Source of the DNA: Cheilinus undulatus
Lineage: Eukaryota; Chordata; Actinopteri; Labriformes; Labridae
DNA: 64,000 nucleotides
Direction of reading: 5' to 3'
Assembly: GCF_018320785.1 (NCBI RefSeq)
Contig: NC_054873.1
Coordinates: 19,496,196-19,560,195, forward strand
This document shows, piece by piece, positions 12,590-25,110 of the stretch (position 1 is its first letter; each line of letters begins with the position of its first letter). A program made the position numbers and the translations under genes. The notes under the pieces are model-generated. The model was not told the origin of the DNA. It worked only from the letters and a program-made list of their open reading frames with translations, and did no database searches.

Positions 12590-13235
12590 TATGTCAGACT
12601 GAATCCTGACACTTCAGGTCCTCACTGAGTGCTTTTGGGAATTCAGTAGAGAGTTGCTTGCAGCCTACGTGAACTTCTGGAAGGTGTTCAACTCTGTGAG
12701 TAGAGATGCCATCTGGATGATTCTGGAGCTCCAACATTTGTGCATCCAGCTGATCTTGCCCTATATTCTGGTACAGAGTGCTGTGAAGTGTAGTGGCTCT
12801 ACCTTTGACCTCTTCCCAGTTGATTCTGGGGTGAGGCAGGAGTGCGTCTTAGTGCCTATGCGCTTCAGTACCTGTATGAATTGGATAATGGGGTAGGTAA
12901 CAGGGGCAGCAAACTGTGCAGTGTCATTTGGTGATGTCCGGATCACTGATACGGGCTTTGCTGGGCATTGTAATCCATCGACTCACTAAGTGCGGACTTG
13001 GACTCGTACATGGGGCGATGGGTTCGCTGAGCAAGACAGTGTGGCGTTTCTTGGTTTCTGAGTCTTTCAGTCCTTGGTTCTCATGTGAGGCTTGGATGTT
13101 GACTGATGGCCACAGGCTCCAATTGGACTCTTTTGTGACAACTTCTCTTTGGCGCATCTTTGGGTATCCTTGGCAAGACCATGTGTCTAATGCAGAGGAG
13201 AGGGGGCTGCGCTTTTACAGGCACCTTGTCTTTCC
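12590..13235 (+). mobile_element. Decayed LINE reverse-transcriptase relic (internally deleted)
   Basis: The plus strand reads KVFNSVSRDAIW, then QSAVKCSGS, DSGVRQECVLVP and STCMNWIMG. These correspond to the fish LINE consensus (AFDSV-RDALW, GVRQGCVLAP, NTCMDW) as I recall it. After a deletion that removes the YADD region, the C-terminal part continues with SLSKTVWRF, CEAWMLTDGHR, LWRIFGYPWQDHVSN. Frameshifts and the missing catalytic box make it non-functional. Confidence 0.85.
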
Positions 13236-13924
13236 CTTTTGTCAGTTCTTGTCATGTCATAATGAAACATTAATCCACTTGTGAAATCACTTGGACTCTC
13301 AGCAGGTGCAGTATTAGTCACTAGATAAGATCTATGAGTTAAAGTTATCTGACTTTTACCTGTTGAAACTAGTCTCTCCTTCACATGTAGCTCTCGCTCA
13401 GTCTCTCATAGATCATCTGCCTCTCAGCTGATAAACATGTACATGCTCGAGCACAACTGTGCCAGTTTTACAAGCATCGGCAGCATTATATTGCTTGATA
13501 TGGTCAAGACAGTCTGGCTGCAGACCATACGTCTCTGATGGCCACTCTTATAGACTATTCATCTAAGATGCCGTCATTTTTAGAAAGGAGATGCCGGTAA
13601 AACGTTCTCAATTTTTTTTTTCTAATTCAACTTTATTCATAAACAAAGTCTGGCAGTTACATTCATGAAATAACCACATGACAATCATAACAAACTGAGA
13701 AACATTTCATAAATAAAACAGAGAAAAATGGTTAGAGGTCAAATCTGAGATTAAATTATGTATAGACCTGTTTTAGAAGTACGTACAAGAACAACGGCTA
13801 CCTTTAGTTTCTTTAGGCTTAGCAACATAAAAAGCGTTACTGCATAAGACAATGCGGCTAATTTATCTCTAGCAACATGAGCTTTAGTGAACTTTGCTAA
13901 AGGTAACTTAGCTATGTAGAATAA

Positions 13925-14235
13925 GCACCTACACAGCTTATGTAGCTGCTATGTGAGCATAGCTATGATCAGGTTAGCTACATAGCTAGGTTAGCTATGT
14001 AAGCTACATTAGCTACATAGCTATTTTAGCTTGTAAGCTGCATTAGCTACATAGCTATGTTGGCTGTATGAGCTCATTAGCTCCATAGCTATGTTAGCTA
14101 TGTAAGCTACATTAGCCACATAGCTAGGTTAGCTACATTAGCTCCATGGCTATGTTAGCTATGTAAGCTACATTAGCTATGCAGCTGTGTTTGCTATGTC
14201 GCTATGTTATCTGCATTAGCTAGGTAGCTACTATA
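13925..14235. repeat. Tandem array of TTAGCTAYRTAGCTA-type units
   Basis: About 300 bp is built from short imperfect repeats containing TTAGCTA, TAGCTACAT and TAGCTATG in irregular order, including self-complementary units such as TAGCTA. A looser region with frequent 'GCTAA/TTAGC' motifs occurs at 40075-40450. Confidence 0.85.
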
Positions 14236-15901
14236 TCTACTTACAGTTGTCATGCTTACTGCGTTAGAGTTTTTTCTTGGATGATGAGATTTTTTCATGC
14301 AAATGAACTACTCACTCAGCTTTATTAAACATTTTGTAATTAGGTTTTGCACGTCGGTTTTTAACTTATAATGTTTGAGAGTAAAAAAGAGCAACAAAAT
14401 CAGTCCTTCCTTGTGCACTGGAAGTGAGCCAAATTCTGGCCCAACAGGAAGTGCCTACTTCAGTTCAGGTTTTTTTTTTATTAGGCATAGATGAATCTGT
14501 GTCCAATGGAAAGGTAAGACTGTAGTCTGGGACTTCAGACATCATTAAATACCCGTTTGTGGATATTTTTAATTATTTTCTATTTTATTTCTCACTTTTA
14601 TTCTTTATCTCAAATTTCTGCTTTTCTGTATATCATTATTAGTATCATCATATTTCAGTCCTTTTACTGCTCAATATATGACTTAAAAAGCTCTCAATGG
14701 TGTAAAAGTGTTTTCACTCTTTATCATAATTCTTCATGTGTAAGCGATGCTCTTTAAATAAACTAACCTGACCTAATCTTACCCTACGGTATCTAAACTT
14801 TGATTGAAGTCTTACCCATTTAATTTCTACTGACATTATTGGTTTTTACAAGACCCTCTGTGTAAACATAATGAAAATAACCCCAGTTCTCATAATGAAG
14901 TGCTTTATTAATTGCTGTCTGTGCTTACTAGGCACTCCAAAAGGCCACAGTAAACACTTTGGTCTTTAAATCATCCACACATCTCATGAGTGGGTTCCCT
15001 ATTGACTGCAGCTGGCACCATTACTCAATAGGACCCTCTGTGTCATTTCAGTAATGGAGTAGATTATAAAAAAACGAGAGAGTACTTAACATTGATCAGG
15101 GTTTGAAGCTCCACTTTGGTGAAATGCATAAATAACCAGACATGGATGAGATTCACCCCCAATATGCCGCACTCATTAAAGCTCATCACATGTGCTGACT
15201 TCACAGATCCTGACACACAACACCTCCTGGTTTCATCTGCATGAGTGCAAGCCTGTGCCTTCACCCTGCAGTGTTTTAATGCTTAAGTGGTGGATTATAG
15301 ATCATTTCTCTGAGAGCTACTACAGACTGTGTGAGTGTATGTGGAAGTGCTCTTTCAAAAGTATGATGTGGTGGGATTGGAGGTAGCTGTTTTCCACTGC
15401 ACACTTCTGAAAAGTCAGAGAGAGGATAAAAAGTGATAAAGTTTTGGATGCAAAACCACCTTTGTGTTTATTTTTACATAAATATCTCAATGACATGCAT
15501 TGTATAATGGTGCAACCACAACATCTGTTTGGCTCTTTAGCATTCAAGATGTCTCAGCATGCAGTCCCCCTCTGTTGACACACATATCCTGTGTCTGATG
15601 GGAAAGCAGAGCAGTGTGACAAACAGGTCATGAGTGTCTTCTTGGGGCAGCAAGGGTCATGTGAGCCACAGTGAGAAAGGCTCCAGCCCAGGAATAATTC
15701 TTTTAGGCGGATGGTAAGTAATCCTCAAGGACATAAGTGATATTCCCAAGTGACTGTGGAGTTTAGGACAATAAACTTTTTGCTCATCAGAATATCCCTC
15801 CCTCTATGTTCAGCACTGTAATCCAGTTCAAAAGGAAGTTATCTAGAACAAAAGGACACTCTCTCAACACTGGCAGAATCACGCTGACCTTAGGCACTGG
15901 T

Positions 15902-15930
15902 AAAAAAAACAAAACAAAACAAAACAAAAC
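15902..15930 (+). repeat. (CAAAA)n microsatellite
   Basis: A short pentanucleotide run with an A-rich start; it resembles the tail of a retroposed element, but no body could be identified beside it. Confidence 0.8.
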
Positions 15931-16189
15931 ATCCAGACGCATGTGTTTGAACCCACTTTTATTACACTACTCTATAACAGCACTGTCCCAATTCAGGGGT
16001 AGCATCCTTTGAAGGACAAAGCCTATAAAGGACCCAGCCTTTGTGCTGATAAAATGGCTCAGGCCAAATGGAAACGAGACAGTCCAGTTTACAGAGGATT
16101 TTGTGCATCACCTGCTAATCCCACCCTTACCCACTATTTCCACATGAGAGCTGCAAGCTATTTGATCAAGTTCAAATCAATAACATGAA

Positions 16190-16920
16190 CTATATTGATT
16201 GCACCAAGTGCAATGCCAAGCATCAGATGGAGTGGTGTAAAACACACTGAAACTGGACTGTGGAGCAGTGGAAACGTGTTCTGTGGAGAGATGTATAATG
16301 CTTCCCTGTTTGGCAGTCAGATGGGCAAGTTTGGGTTCGGTGGATGCTGGAAGAATGTTACCTGCCTCACTGCACTGTGCCAACTGTGAGGTTTCGTGGA
16401 GGAGGGATAATGGTACGGGGCTGTTTTTCAAGGTTTGGGCTAGGCCCCTTATTGCCCCAGTGAAGGGCAATCTTAATGCTTCAACATACCAAGACATTTT
16501 GGGCAATGCTACGATTTGGGGAAAGACCTTTTCCATTCCAATGTGACTGTGCTCCAGTGCACAAAGCAAAGACTATAAAGACATGGTCTGTTGAGTTTTG
16601 TGTGAAAGAACTTGACTTGCCAATAGAGCCCTGACATCAACCCCATGAAGCACCTTTGGGATAAACTGGAACAGAGACTGAGTCAGGCCTTCTCGTCCAA
16701 CATCAATGCCTGACCTCATAAATATTTACAGAATGAATGGGTGCAAATTCCCACAGAAACACTCCAAAATCTTGTGGAAAGCCTTCCAAAGAGAGTGAAG
16801 GCTGTTATAGCTGCCAAAGGGGGCCAACTCCATATTTAAGTACATGTATTTGAATATGATGTCATAACAATCCCTGTTGGTGTAATGGTCAGGTGGCCAA
16901 AAACTTTTGTCCATATAATG
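16190..16920 (+). mobile_element. 5'-truncated Tc1-like transposon relic
   Basis: The plus strand carries the C-terminal half of a Tc1 transposase: TKCNAKHQMEWCKTH near 16197, then LFGSQMGKFGFGG, the AFSSNINA region, and ESLPKRVKAVIAAKGG near 16780-16830. Many stops and frame breaks show it is dead. It ends at 16920 in the complement of the inverted-repeat end seen at 8873, followed by TA. The N-terminal half and left inverted repeat are missing. Confidence 0.87.
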
Positions 16921-16924
16921 TATT

Positions 16925-19310
16925 TTAAACATCTTGTTTGAAGCCTCTTATGACATATTAGAGGGAGCATTTAAAACGGGAAAGCCTTTGAGGTGCTGAC
17001 GTGATGTAATCAGTCCTCAAATGGGCCATCAGAAAGAACCAGCTCCTGATTTGGGACACAGCTTCCATCTTTTACCATCTGTTTATTTATCTATTTATTT
17101 AAAGGGCACTCTCTACTGCGTTGTCTTTCCTAGAGATCTTCCTTCAAGATACTTAGGCTCATTTTTTCATTTTAAGGGAACCAAAAATAATAAGAAGTCA
17201 TGCTTTTTTCCTTGTAAATGCATACTTCAGGGTCCTTAATGGAGCAGTTACTACATTTGGGGGGAATACTGAGTGGCACTTTATCCAGTTTCTCATCTTG
17301 AAGGGCATCTGACAGGGCTTCTTGTCAGGCTTTTTCTCTTTGAGTGCATATTATAGAGGCAAGATAAGAAGGCAAGAGGAAAATTTTGCAAATTATTATT
17401 TAGATTCTTACTATCTGCGTGAAAGACAAAAAGATGTCTCAAGCTCTTCAAGGATCAACCAGAAAAGAAAATATTATCAACAACCTCAATAAGATATTCT
17501 AGGCAAGGACTAAACACATGACCTGGGCTTTGACAACACAGTGCACATATTTATGTATGAACATCTGTTCTGCGGGGGGTTATTTGAAGCCATGAGGTTT
17601 TAAAATTCAAGGTTGTGCTAAACTGAATGACCTGCACATAATCAAAGCATCCTCACTGCTTCATTCACTTTCTTAGTACAAGTAAAAATGACTCTTGTTG
17701 ATTCATTTTTCTTCTTAAGTCCCAGACATAGGAAGTTAGCGAAATCCTGGATTTCCATAGAAAACAAGTCATCACAGAGTGTTTATTCCTGTGAATGTGC
17801 CCGTGTGCTTAATCATACTCTTCAGTGAAGGGTGCACAAAAAGAATATGCGAGTTTTATCTACTAAAGCAGGAGCCTATCCGTCAAGGAGGCGTCTGCTT
17901 TTTTTGAAAATGATTGTTCACAAGCCGACACACATCTTTCAGCGGTAAATAAATGAGCTCTCTACTGAAGCAGAGACATCTTCTGCCTTATTTTATTTAT
18001 TTATTTATTTAATGATGCCACAGTCTGTAGAAACCCCTGAACAGGATGAATCCAGGTATGATTGATGAAGTATGCAGCTGGAAACCACGCAGATTTATAC
18101 AGCCCATCATGTTGACACGGTGTGCTTTTAATGTTCCTCTACAAATGGCACGTCCTCAGAGACCTCATGATGCCGGCACTTTACAGCGTGTTCATAAAAC
18201 AACTCCAGCAAAACAGGGACTCTCAGTCACTCTGCATCGGAAGCCACTACAGAGACTCCCACACAATGTTTTGATTCACTAGAATACAGAAATAAACACA
18301 GGTAACACATCTGAATGTTAGATGTTTTATAAAGTATGATGTTTCAGCATTTTTTTCTGTCATTTGCAGCCAAACTTCTGCTCAGGAAGTTCAATGTTTG
18401 ACATGAACTGTTGTAATGAAAGGCAAAAAAACTCTTGTAAAGTTGCCCTAATAGTATGTATCTGTGTAACAAATAATATTTACAAGTCTCAGACTACATT
18501 TTTAATTTTAGACCACAAGGATCTCTCTTTTCAGTGCAGAAAACCACCAGAGTTTATTCCACCTATGTGGCAGGCTGCACTCCATGCTGAGTCAGTGATG
18601 CAGTGTTTGGCTGTTGTTCCATTTTTACACCTGCTCAGGAGTCATGAGTTCACTTTTTCTTGGAATATTTAATTCAGAGCAACTTGAACTCAAAATAAAA
18701 AAGAAGCATGAAAACATGTAGCCAGACATCCATGCAGCATGATATCCAGTTTGAGCACTAGTAAACAGCCAGGGCAGTAAATCTCCCCTGAATCAATGAG
18801 TGGAAGTGATGGGTTGTGGAATCGTGAGCTCATTTCCTTACATGTTGAGGTCCACTAAGCATAAGGGTGGCGCATCGAGGGATTTACTGCACATCACACA
18901 GAAGTGTAAAGAAGGTTTAAAGGTGACATATCAACCTTAAACTCCTCAGGTCTCCTCCTATCAGAGAGGAGAATGTGTCTTTTTCACACTTTGTTGGGAA
19001 GTACTGCAAGGGCTACTGGGAAGATACAACCCTCAGTTTTCATGATTCTTTGTCTGACAAATTCCTACAAATCTACCAAGACTCAGGTGTCTTCATGTCA
19101 CGTAGGCCGAGTCTGTTGTCCACATAGCTGGTCCCAACAACAGTTAGCATTGGTTTGAAAATTTCTAGTCATCTCCTTCCCGTCTTTTGCACGAGTAACA
19201 CATTTACTGAGTGGGCTCGTATTTTTGGTGAGCTGTTCATTCTTTGAACAAAGTGTGAGCACATTTCAGTCTGAAGCTGCAAAACATCTCTTCAAAGCCT
19301 AACCTCCAAT
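16925..19310. other. Intergenic, no gene recognised
   Basis: Contains short TTTA runs (near 17085 and 17990) and unique-looking AT-rich DNA. The open frame at 18046-18282 has no recognisable domain. Confidence 0.55.
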
Positions 19311-19319
19311 TTCCACATA

Positions 19320-19620
19320 CAGCGACCACGCCGCGATCCGCCAGCAAATCGTATTGCAGCGCACATCACTCCCTCTCTAGTCTATCAGAGCAGCTCCAGA
19401 GCTGGAGCACTGCGCTCCGGCAGTGGCGTGTCCCTGGAGCATCACTCCACTCCGCTTTGTTCGTGATATGCTGCAGGCCCATTTTCAGCGCTGGGCGCTT
19501 CCAAACTGCATCAATGCCCGTCAGTCACAAGCGTAGAATATCCAGTTCTTTCAAAATACAACACAATGCACGGACTCCCGGTTGCAAATCATCACTATAT
19601 CAACATTACGTTTCATCCTG
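19320..19620. repeat. Dispersed repeat, copy 1 of a family also at 42180-42410
   Basis: Shared order of motifs: a GAGCAG...CTCCAG block, CACTCCACT-CGCTTTGTT-GT, CTGCAG/CTGCAGG, GCGCTTCCAAAC-like and ATATCCAGTT-TTTCAAAATACAACACA. GC-rich CpG remnants suggest a once-methylated transposon. It is probably a non-autonomous DNA element; its ends were not found. Confidence 0.65.
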
Positions 19621-20417
19621 CAGCAAGATCAAAGGGTCACCGAGAGGTCAGTAGGTCACAGAGCTACAACGGCGCCATTGACGAGCAAAAGGTAACTTTT
19701 GAGGCCATTTAGCCAAAGAATTTTACATAAGAACACAGATCCTTTAAGCAAACATTAACCTTTTAACTTCCTAATGTACCCACCCAATGGAGGGAGTAAT
19801 AATATCATGAACTAATACCAGAAGGGACGATAAATTAACCCCAAAAGGTAAAATTGTCCACTGTTGACATACTATTCCTGTGTGAACTTGCAGTTCTCCT
19901 GTCATCTCTGCCCGCTGATCAGGGCTGCATGCTGCGGCGCAGCACTCTAGACACACTTCCAGTGGGCAAGGTTGCTCACCTTCAGTTGGAGTAAACCCAC
20001 GGTGCTTCGGTGCGCAGCACAGCCATCCTATGTGGAAACTGTGGGTAGGACATATAGTCATCTGCACTATGTGCTAGGGTAAGATCTCACATCACTGCTG
20101 TATGTATCCTGCCTGTCAGGTCATCTGAGGCTGGAATGTATGGAATTGTACACCTCCAGAGGGTTGTTTTTTTTTTAAGAAATAGCCTGATTTTGATTTT
20201 TTTCAGAGGTGAAACTCCCTGCATTTTCACATGATGCTTTTATTCTGAAAATGTTTCATGTCCTTTAGTCTTTGAATTGACTTTCAGAGTTGCTTTCAGT
20301 CTTCTCAAATAGAACTGCTGTAATTAAGGGTGGGCATTTGGAGACATACAGGATTTTTATTTTTCACAGAGCATCCCAAACTGCATTCTTTTTCTGAAGT
20401 CTAAATAAAAAGATAAT

Positions 20418-20897
20418 TGTACGGAAGAGGATAAGGGCCATTTTGGAAGGAGAAAATAATTTTTAAAAAGTCGAGATTAAAGTCAAAATGATGAGAATAA
20501 AGTCAAAATTTCGAGAATGAAGTTGAAACACAATTTCAAATTGAAGTTGAAATGAGGAGAAAAAAGTCAAAACTAGTGATAACTACTAACTAGAATCGTG
20601 ACTGTCTCTACAAAATGCCTTATGCCTCATATCAATGAATATGATGAATTATACCTCATTGTTGGATTTAACAACAAAGAGATTCTCTTTTTGCCACATA
20701 AACACATAGCATCTATGATCCCCTGTTAGTAAAAACAATTTTCGACTTTTTGTCTCGTCATTTCGTCTTTAATCTCAAAATTGTGTTTCAACTTTATTCA
20801 CAAAATTTCGACTTATTCTCATCATTTTTGACTTTAATCTTGATTTGTCCAAAATTATTTTCTCCTTCGAAAATGGCCCTAATCCACTTTCGTAGAT
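20418..20897. mobile_element. Foldback (long inverted repeat) element
   Basis: The left arm (from 20418) includes GGGCCATTTTGGAAGGAGAA followed by an AAAGTCAAAATGATGAGAAT region. The right arm, ending near 20897, is its complement with few mismatches (TTCTCCTTCGAAAATGGCCC). Each arm is about 130-150 bp around a ~200-bp centre. No coding sequence is present. This is a non-autonomous MITE/foldback type. Confidence 0.8.
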
Positions 20898-21603
20898 TTG
20901 CCCCATTACGTAAATGTAATAAATTACATCATTATAGCTTTCTATGGCTGGGGTAAATTTTTAGTCATTGCCTTCTTGGCAGCAATTCTCTTTATTCCAA
21001 ATGTTTTTTTTTTCCTCTTAGTGGATAAACGTAAAATTCAGACAATCTGATGTTCACAATTCAAAGTAACAAATGTCTAAAATATGTTTGCTAGTTTTCT
21101 GTGTATTTCCCACCAGAAAACTGTGTACTTTAGGGTGATAATGATTTGCTTCCTGGGAGCCACTCTTCCTCCAGCAGCTGGAAGAGCATGAATGATAAGA
21201 TTTCTCAACAGTTGTAGTAAGGCGTCTGATAAGACTCTTCCAACTGAATGCTTGCTGAGAGGTTGAGCTGTTATCTGGTTGTGAAATTCACAGTGTTCTT
21301 CCCTTCAGTCTTTCGCTGTGATTCCTACATCCTCTTGTACCCATTTTTGTATATGGAGGCAGCATTTTCTTTTTTCATGTCTTGAAGCCCTCTATGTACG
21401 TATCCTTAAAATCCTCTCAAGCTGCATAGTCTCCTCTGTATGCATTTATAAAACTTTCATGAGGTTCTTCTCACATGCTTTTTCAGGCTGTAACATTGAA
21501 AGGTTCCTGGATTTTTATGTGTTACTTTATTTCTACTCATATTTTCAAGACAACTATCTCACCAACCCAGAAAACCTGCCCTGGTTCCAAATTTAATGGG
21601 ATC

Positions 21604-22149
21604 TACAGTGTTTAACAAATTTATTAGACCACCTGTCTCTGAGACCATCTGCATCATGAAGTAATTTAATGTGGACTCTTTCATTTTCAGTGAGCTCTCC
21701 ATGTTTTACCATTTTGAACAGGAATGAGGAATTTCAAACTGAATTCACCTTTTTAAACCCAAATTTGAGCCAGCTCACTGGGCTTCTCTGAGAAGTCAGA
21801 AATGAATCAAGCATTACATTCAACCACTAAAACTAATTTCTCTGTTCAGGAATGCAAGTAAATAACTATAATTTGACATATTAATCAAGAAATAATAATG
21901 TGCTTGACTATTTTTTCAGTTTTTTGTAAATCAGTAAATTTGAAAATTCATGGATAACAATAATAATGATATTTTAGCATTAAATTTATCATTTGAGTTA
22001 AAGAGCTTCTACATATTGGTGTATTAACCATTGCAGAAACGTACAAAATGATTTTGGCTTTACCTATTTTTACCAACGCTGTTAATTTAGGGCAGCTGTG
22101 GCATAAACCTAACTTTGGGTGGTGGTCTAATAAATTTGTTAAGCACTGT
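21604..22149. mobile_element. Non-autonomous element with ~30-bp terminal inverted repeats
   Basis: The left end TACAGTGTTTAACAAATTTA...GACCACC at 21604-21632 is matched in reverse complement by GGTGGTCTAATAAATTTGTT...CACTGT at 22121-22149. The ~545-bp interior is AT-rich and has no long reading frame. The ends resemble Tc1/mariner-derived MITEs; a perfect TA duplication is not clear on the right side. Confidence 0.8.
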
Positions 22150-24655
22150 CTGTGTCATTAATTTAGAAAATCAGCCGATTTTCTTTCCTTACAAACGGAT
22201 GCAATATGAATCTGTTCTCTCAAAGATTAAAACAGCAACTTAAACGTCCCATCATCAGAATTCTGTGCACAATGTTCCTCAGACTCATACAGTTTAATGT
22301 CTTGGCAGGTCTTTATTTTAAAAAGAGCCTCAGTATGTGTTTGTCTGCAGAAGGATCTAAATATATGAGAGTGTTGGAGGTGGAGCAGCTGAGTCCTGTG
22401 GAGAGGTTGTGTCTGGGCCACTAAACACGTCCCGTGTACTGAGCTACATCGGGTACTCAGGACCATCTGCTTTCTAAACCAGAAGGACACTGACACAAAG
22501 CAGGCTGGGTAAGGATGCAGTTTCTTGTGGACCCCCCCAAATCAATAAATATTGATTCCTCACTTATCTCAAATAGAGGCTGGCTGATTAGATGTCACAC
22601 ATGTGATCTCTTGCAGAGAGGGTGTGTCTGCAGGGTGATCCCCGTAGCTGTGTAACAAAGACACAGAAGTCTGCATACCTGAGGTTTGGGAGAAGCAAAC
22701 ATATGAATACAATGAGTGACAGAAAGATGTACGGTATATATACACAAGAGCAGGTATGCAGTGATTTGCATGGAACTGTGTTTATAAACACGAGAGGCAC
22801 GCAGTGACTCTTCCAGGGGGGCTCGCTCCTTTTTCAGACTGGACATGTCAAAGCTTGAATGGACAGTTATCCCAAAGCGATCCTCTTTACCTCTAAACGT
22901 CCTCCCTCTGCTGCTCTCACTCTCTGTTGTTGCAGGCAGACAATTAATCAGTGCTTTGTCGGCTGGATGGCTCACATTCACTGACGCTGCTGTGCTCAGC
23001 GGGAAGGTAAAATAAATAAAGAGCAAGCAGACCCTCTAAAGTGACAGACACGTGCATGGGTGGATTGATGGATGGCTGGACAGAGTGCTTTAGTCAATGC
23101 TGACCTTTTCTTTAAATACCCTTTTCAAAGCCTTGTTGAATAACACAAGAAGGAATGGTTAAAGACACATGGTAATGTTTCTTTGTAGTACAAACGTGTA
23201 GCATCAAGTTTCAATACAGTGATTGTATGGAATAAGCGGCAATGTGAAGTCTGTATCCTACAGATTTCACTGTCAGACATTAGAGGGCAAAGGAAAGTGG
23301 TTCAGCTGTACCACAGAAAACTTCCTGGATGTGCTGGGAATGTTAACATCTCTGAGAAACACTGGTTACATTTAGACACCTGAAACACCTCCTGTCACAC
23401 CTTAGTTATGTCTGAAAAGTTTCTAAAAATGTGAAAAGACAGAGAAATATGTTTCAGTGAAGTATGGATTTAGATTGTTTGGAAGTTTCTAATTTTTCTT
23501 CATAGCTTCTAGCATCATCCCAGCCTGGCCTGTCTACAGAATTGGCACCTGCAAATCTAAAAAAATGGGCCCCTCCCCAGTTGTGATTTGTTGATGATAT
23601 CAATGCATGTGTGTTGGATCAGGAGCATTGGCAGTAGCGTCTTGGCTTAGGGTTACCTCATTTTGGAGCTGAAAAATGTTTCAAGCTATTGTGGGGTTCT
23701 GGTGTTCAAGTTACTCAAAAGTGCCACTTTTTGACTCATTGTCTTTACTATTTTTGCCAGATCTTTTTCCACATTTGACCACTCATTTTTGGAACTTTTA
23801 ACAGTTAATGTAGCAACAGTTACAGAAGTGGACATGAGGTAGACCTAACATCTTCTACACACCCACCACATTAGTCAATTCAGTCTACACCTAATTATGA
23901 AACTTCATACATAAAAGCTTCTCACAAGTCTGTTTCTTCCCCTAGAAATTACCACATGCTTAAAAATATATAAAGATTGCTCACTGACTCCAAATCTTTC
24001 ATCTGGGGGTTAATTTACTGCATTGTTTTGTGTCCATTCAAATCATTATGGTTGTTTGGTTATTTTTTTCTCTCTCTCACTTCCTTTTACTGAAAGGTAA
24101 CCATATTCTGTGGATTTCAACTATTCAACAGAATAAATTTTGGCCAAATTTGTACTCAAAACCATGTAAAAACCTGAAAGACTGAACTGAAAAGATGTGC
24201 TCTACTGTATATCTCCAGCTGGATTTTAAGTATTTTGCACAGTACTGTGATGCACAACCTTGTGCACATAACTTAATTATATGAAGGGATCTGTCAGGAG
24301 TGTGGATTAACACTGTGTTTTCTTAAACCTTTTTTTTAAGAATGAAAGTACCACATAACACAAATTGGCATTTTATTTAGCTTTGTATGGACTTCTGAGG
24401 CTTTTAGAGCCATCCATCCAGGGGCGCAGCAAGGGATTTTGGACCGAAAGATAGAAAATCCCACAGGGCTGACCAGCCAAGCAAAAAATATTGCATAGTT
24501 TGACCAATATCTATGCATTAAATGTATTTTTGAACTATGATTTTATGATATTTATGAGCAAATTGTCTGTGGTTATGTTCAATTTACTTTTATAATTTCC
24601 TTCTCTTTAGTTTATGTGTTTTTAAGCCTCTGTTTGCTCTCTCTCCCTACTTTCT
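22150..24655. other. Intergenic, no gene recognised
   Basis: An exon-like block at 22937-23007 lies between a TTGTTGCAG acceptor and an AAG|GTAAAA donor, but its translation is unfamiliar. The segments near 23560 ('GGGCCCCTCCCC') and 24418 ('CCAGGGGCGCAGCAAGGGAT') look like fragments of fish DNA transposons. Confidence 0.5.
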
Positions 24656-24659
24656 TCTT

Positions 24660-25110
24660 CTCAATCATCCTCATCTATCTCTCTCCCTGCTTTTTTCCTC
24701 CATCATCATCAGCTTGCTCTCTGTCCCTGCTGTCTCATCCTCCACCATCCTCATCTTGCTCTCCGTCCCTGCTTTCTTCTCCTCCATCATCTTCATCTTG
24801 CTCTCCGTCCCTGCTTTCTTCTCCTCCATCATCTTCATCTTGCTCTCTGTCCCTGCTTTCATCACCTGCATCATTCTCATCTTGCTCCCTGTCCCTGCCT
24901 TCCTCTCCTCCACATCCTCATCTTGCTCTCTGTCCCTGCCTTCCTCTCCTCCACATCCTCATCTTGCTCTCTGTCCCTGCCTTCTTCTACTACATCATTC
25001 TCATCTTACTCTCTGCCCTGATCTCTCCTCCTCCACCATCTTCATCTTGCTCTCTGTCCCTGCTTTCTCATCCTACATCATCCTCATCTCGCTCTCTGTC
25101 CCTGCTCCCC
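24660..25110. repeat. Minisatellite, ~42-bp unit, about 10-11 copies
   Basis: The unit contains CATCTTGCTCTCTGTCCCTG then C-TTTCTTCTCCTCCATCAT, with 41-42-bp spacing between many copies and point variants. Because the unit is close to a multiple of three, long frames stay open on both strands (24616-25284, 24714-25349 plus; 24671-24913 minus). They encode only low-complexity Ser/Leu/Pro or Met/Glu/Lys repeats and are not genes. Confidence 0.9.

Larger units (their letters stand above)
13250..16185. other. Intergenic, no gene recognised
   Basis: It contains the GCTA-rich array at 13925-14235 and a (CAAAA)n run near 15902-15930. Small open frames here show no recognisable protein. Confidence 0.55.

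Noticed and set aside
22595..23026. 143-codon minus-strand frame
   Set aside because: No recognisable domain, no ATG context or splice support, and opposite to an exon-like block; probably chance.
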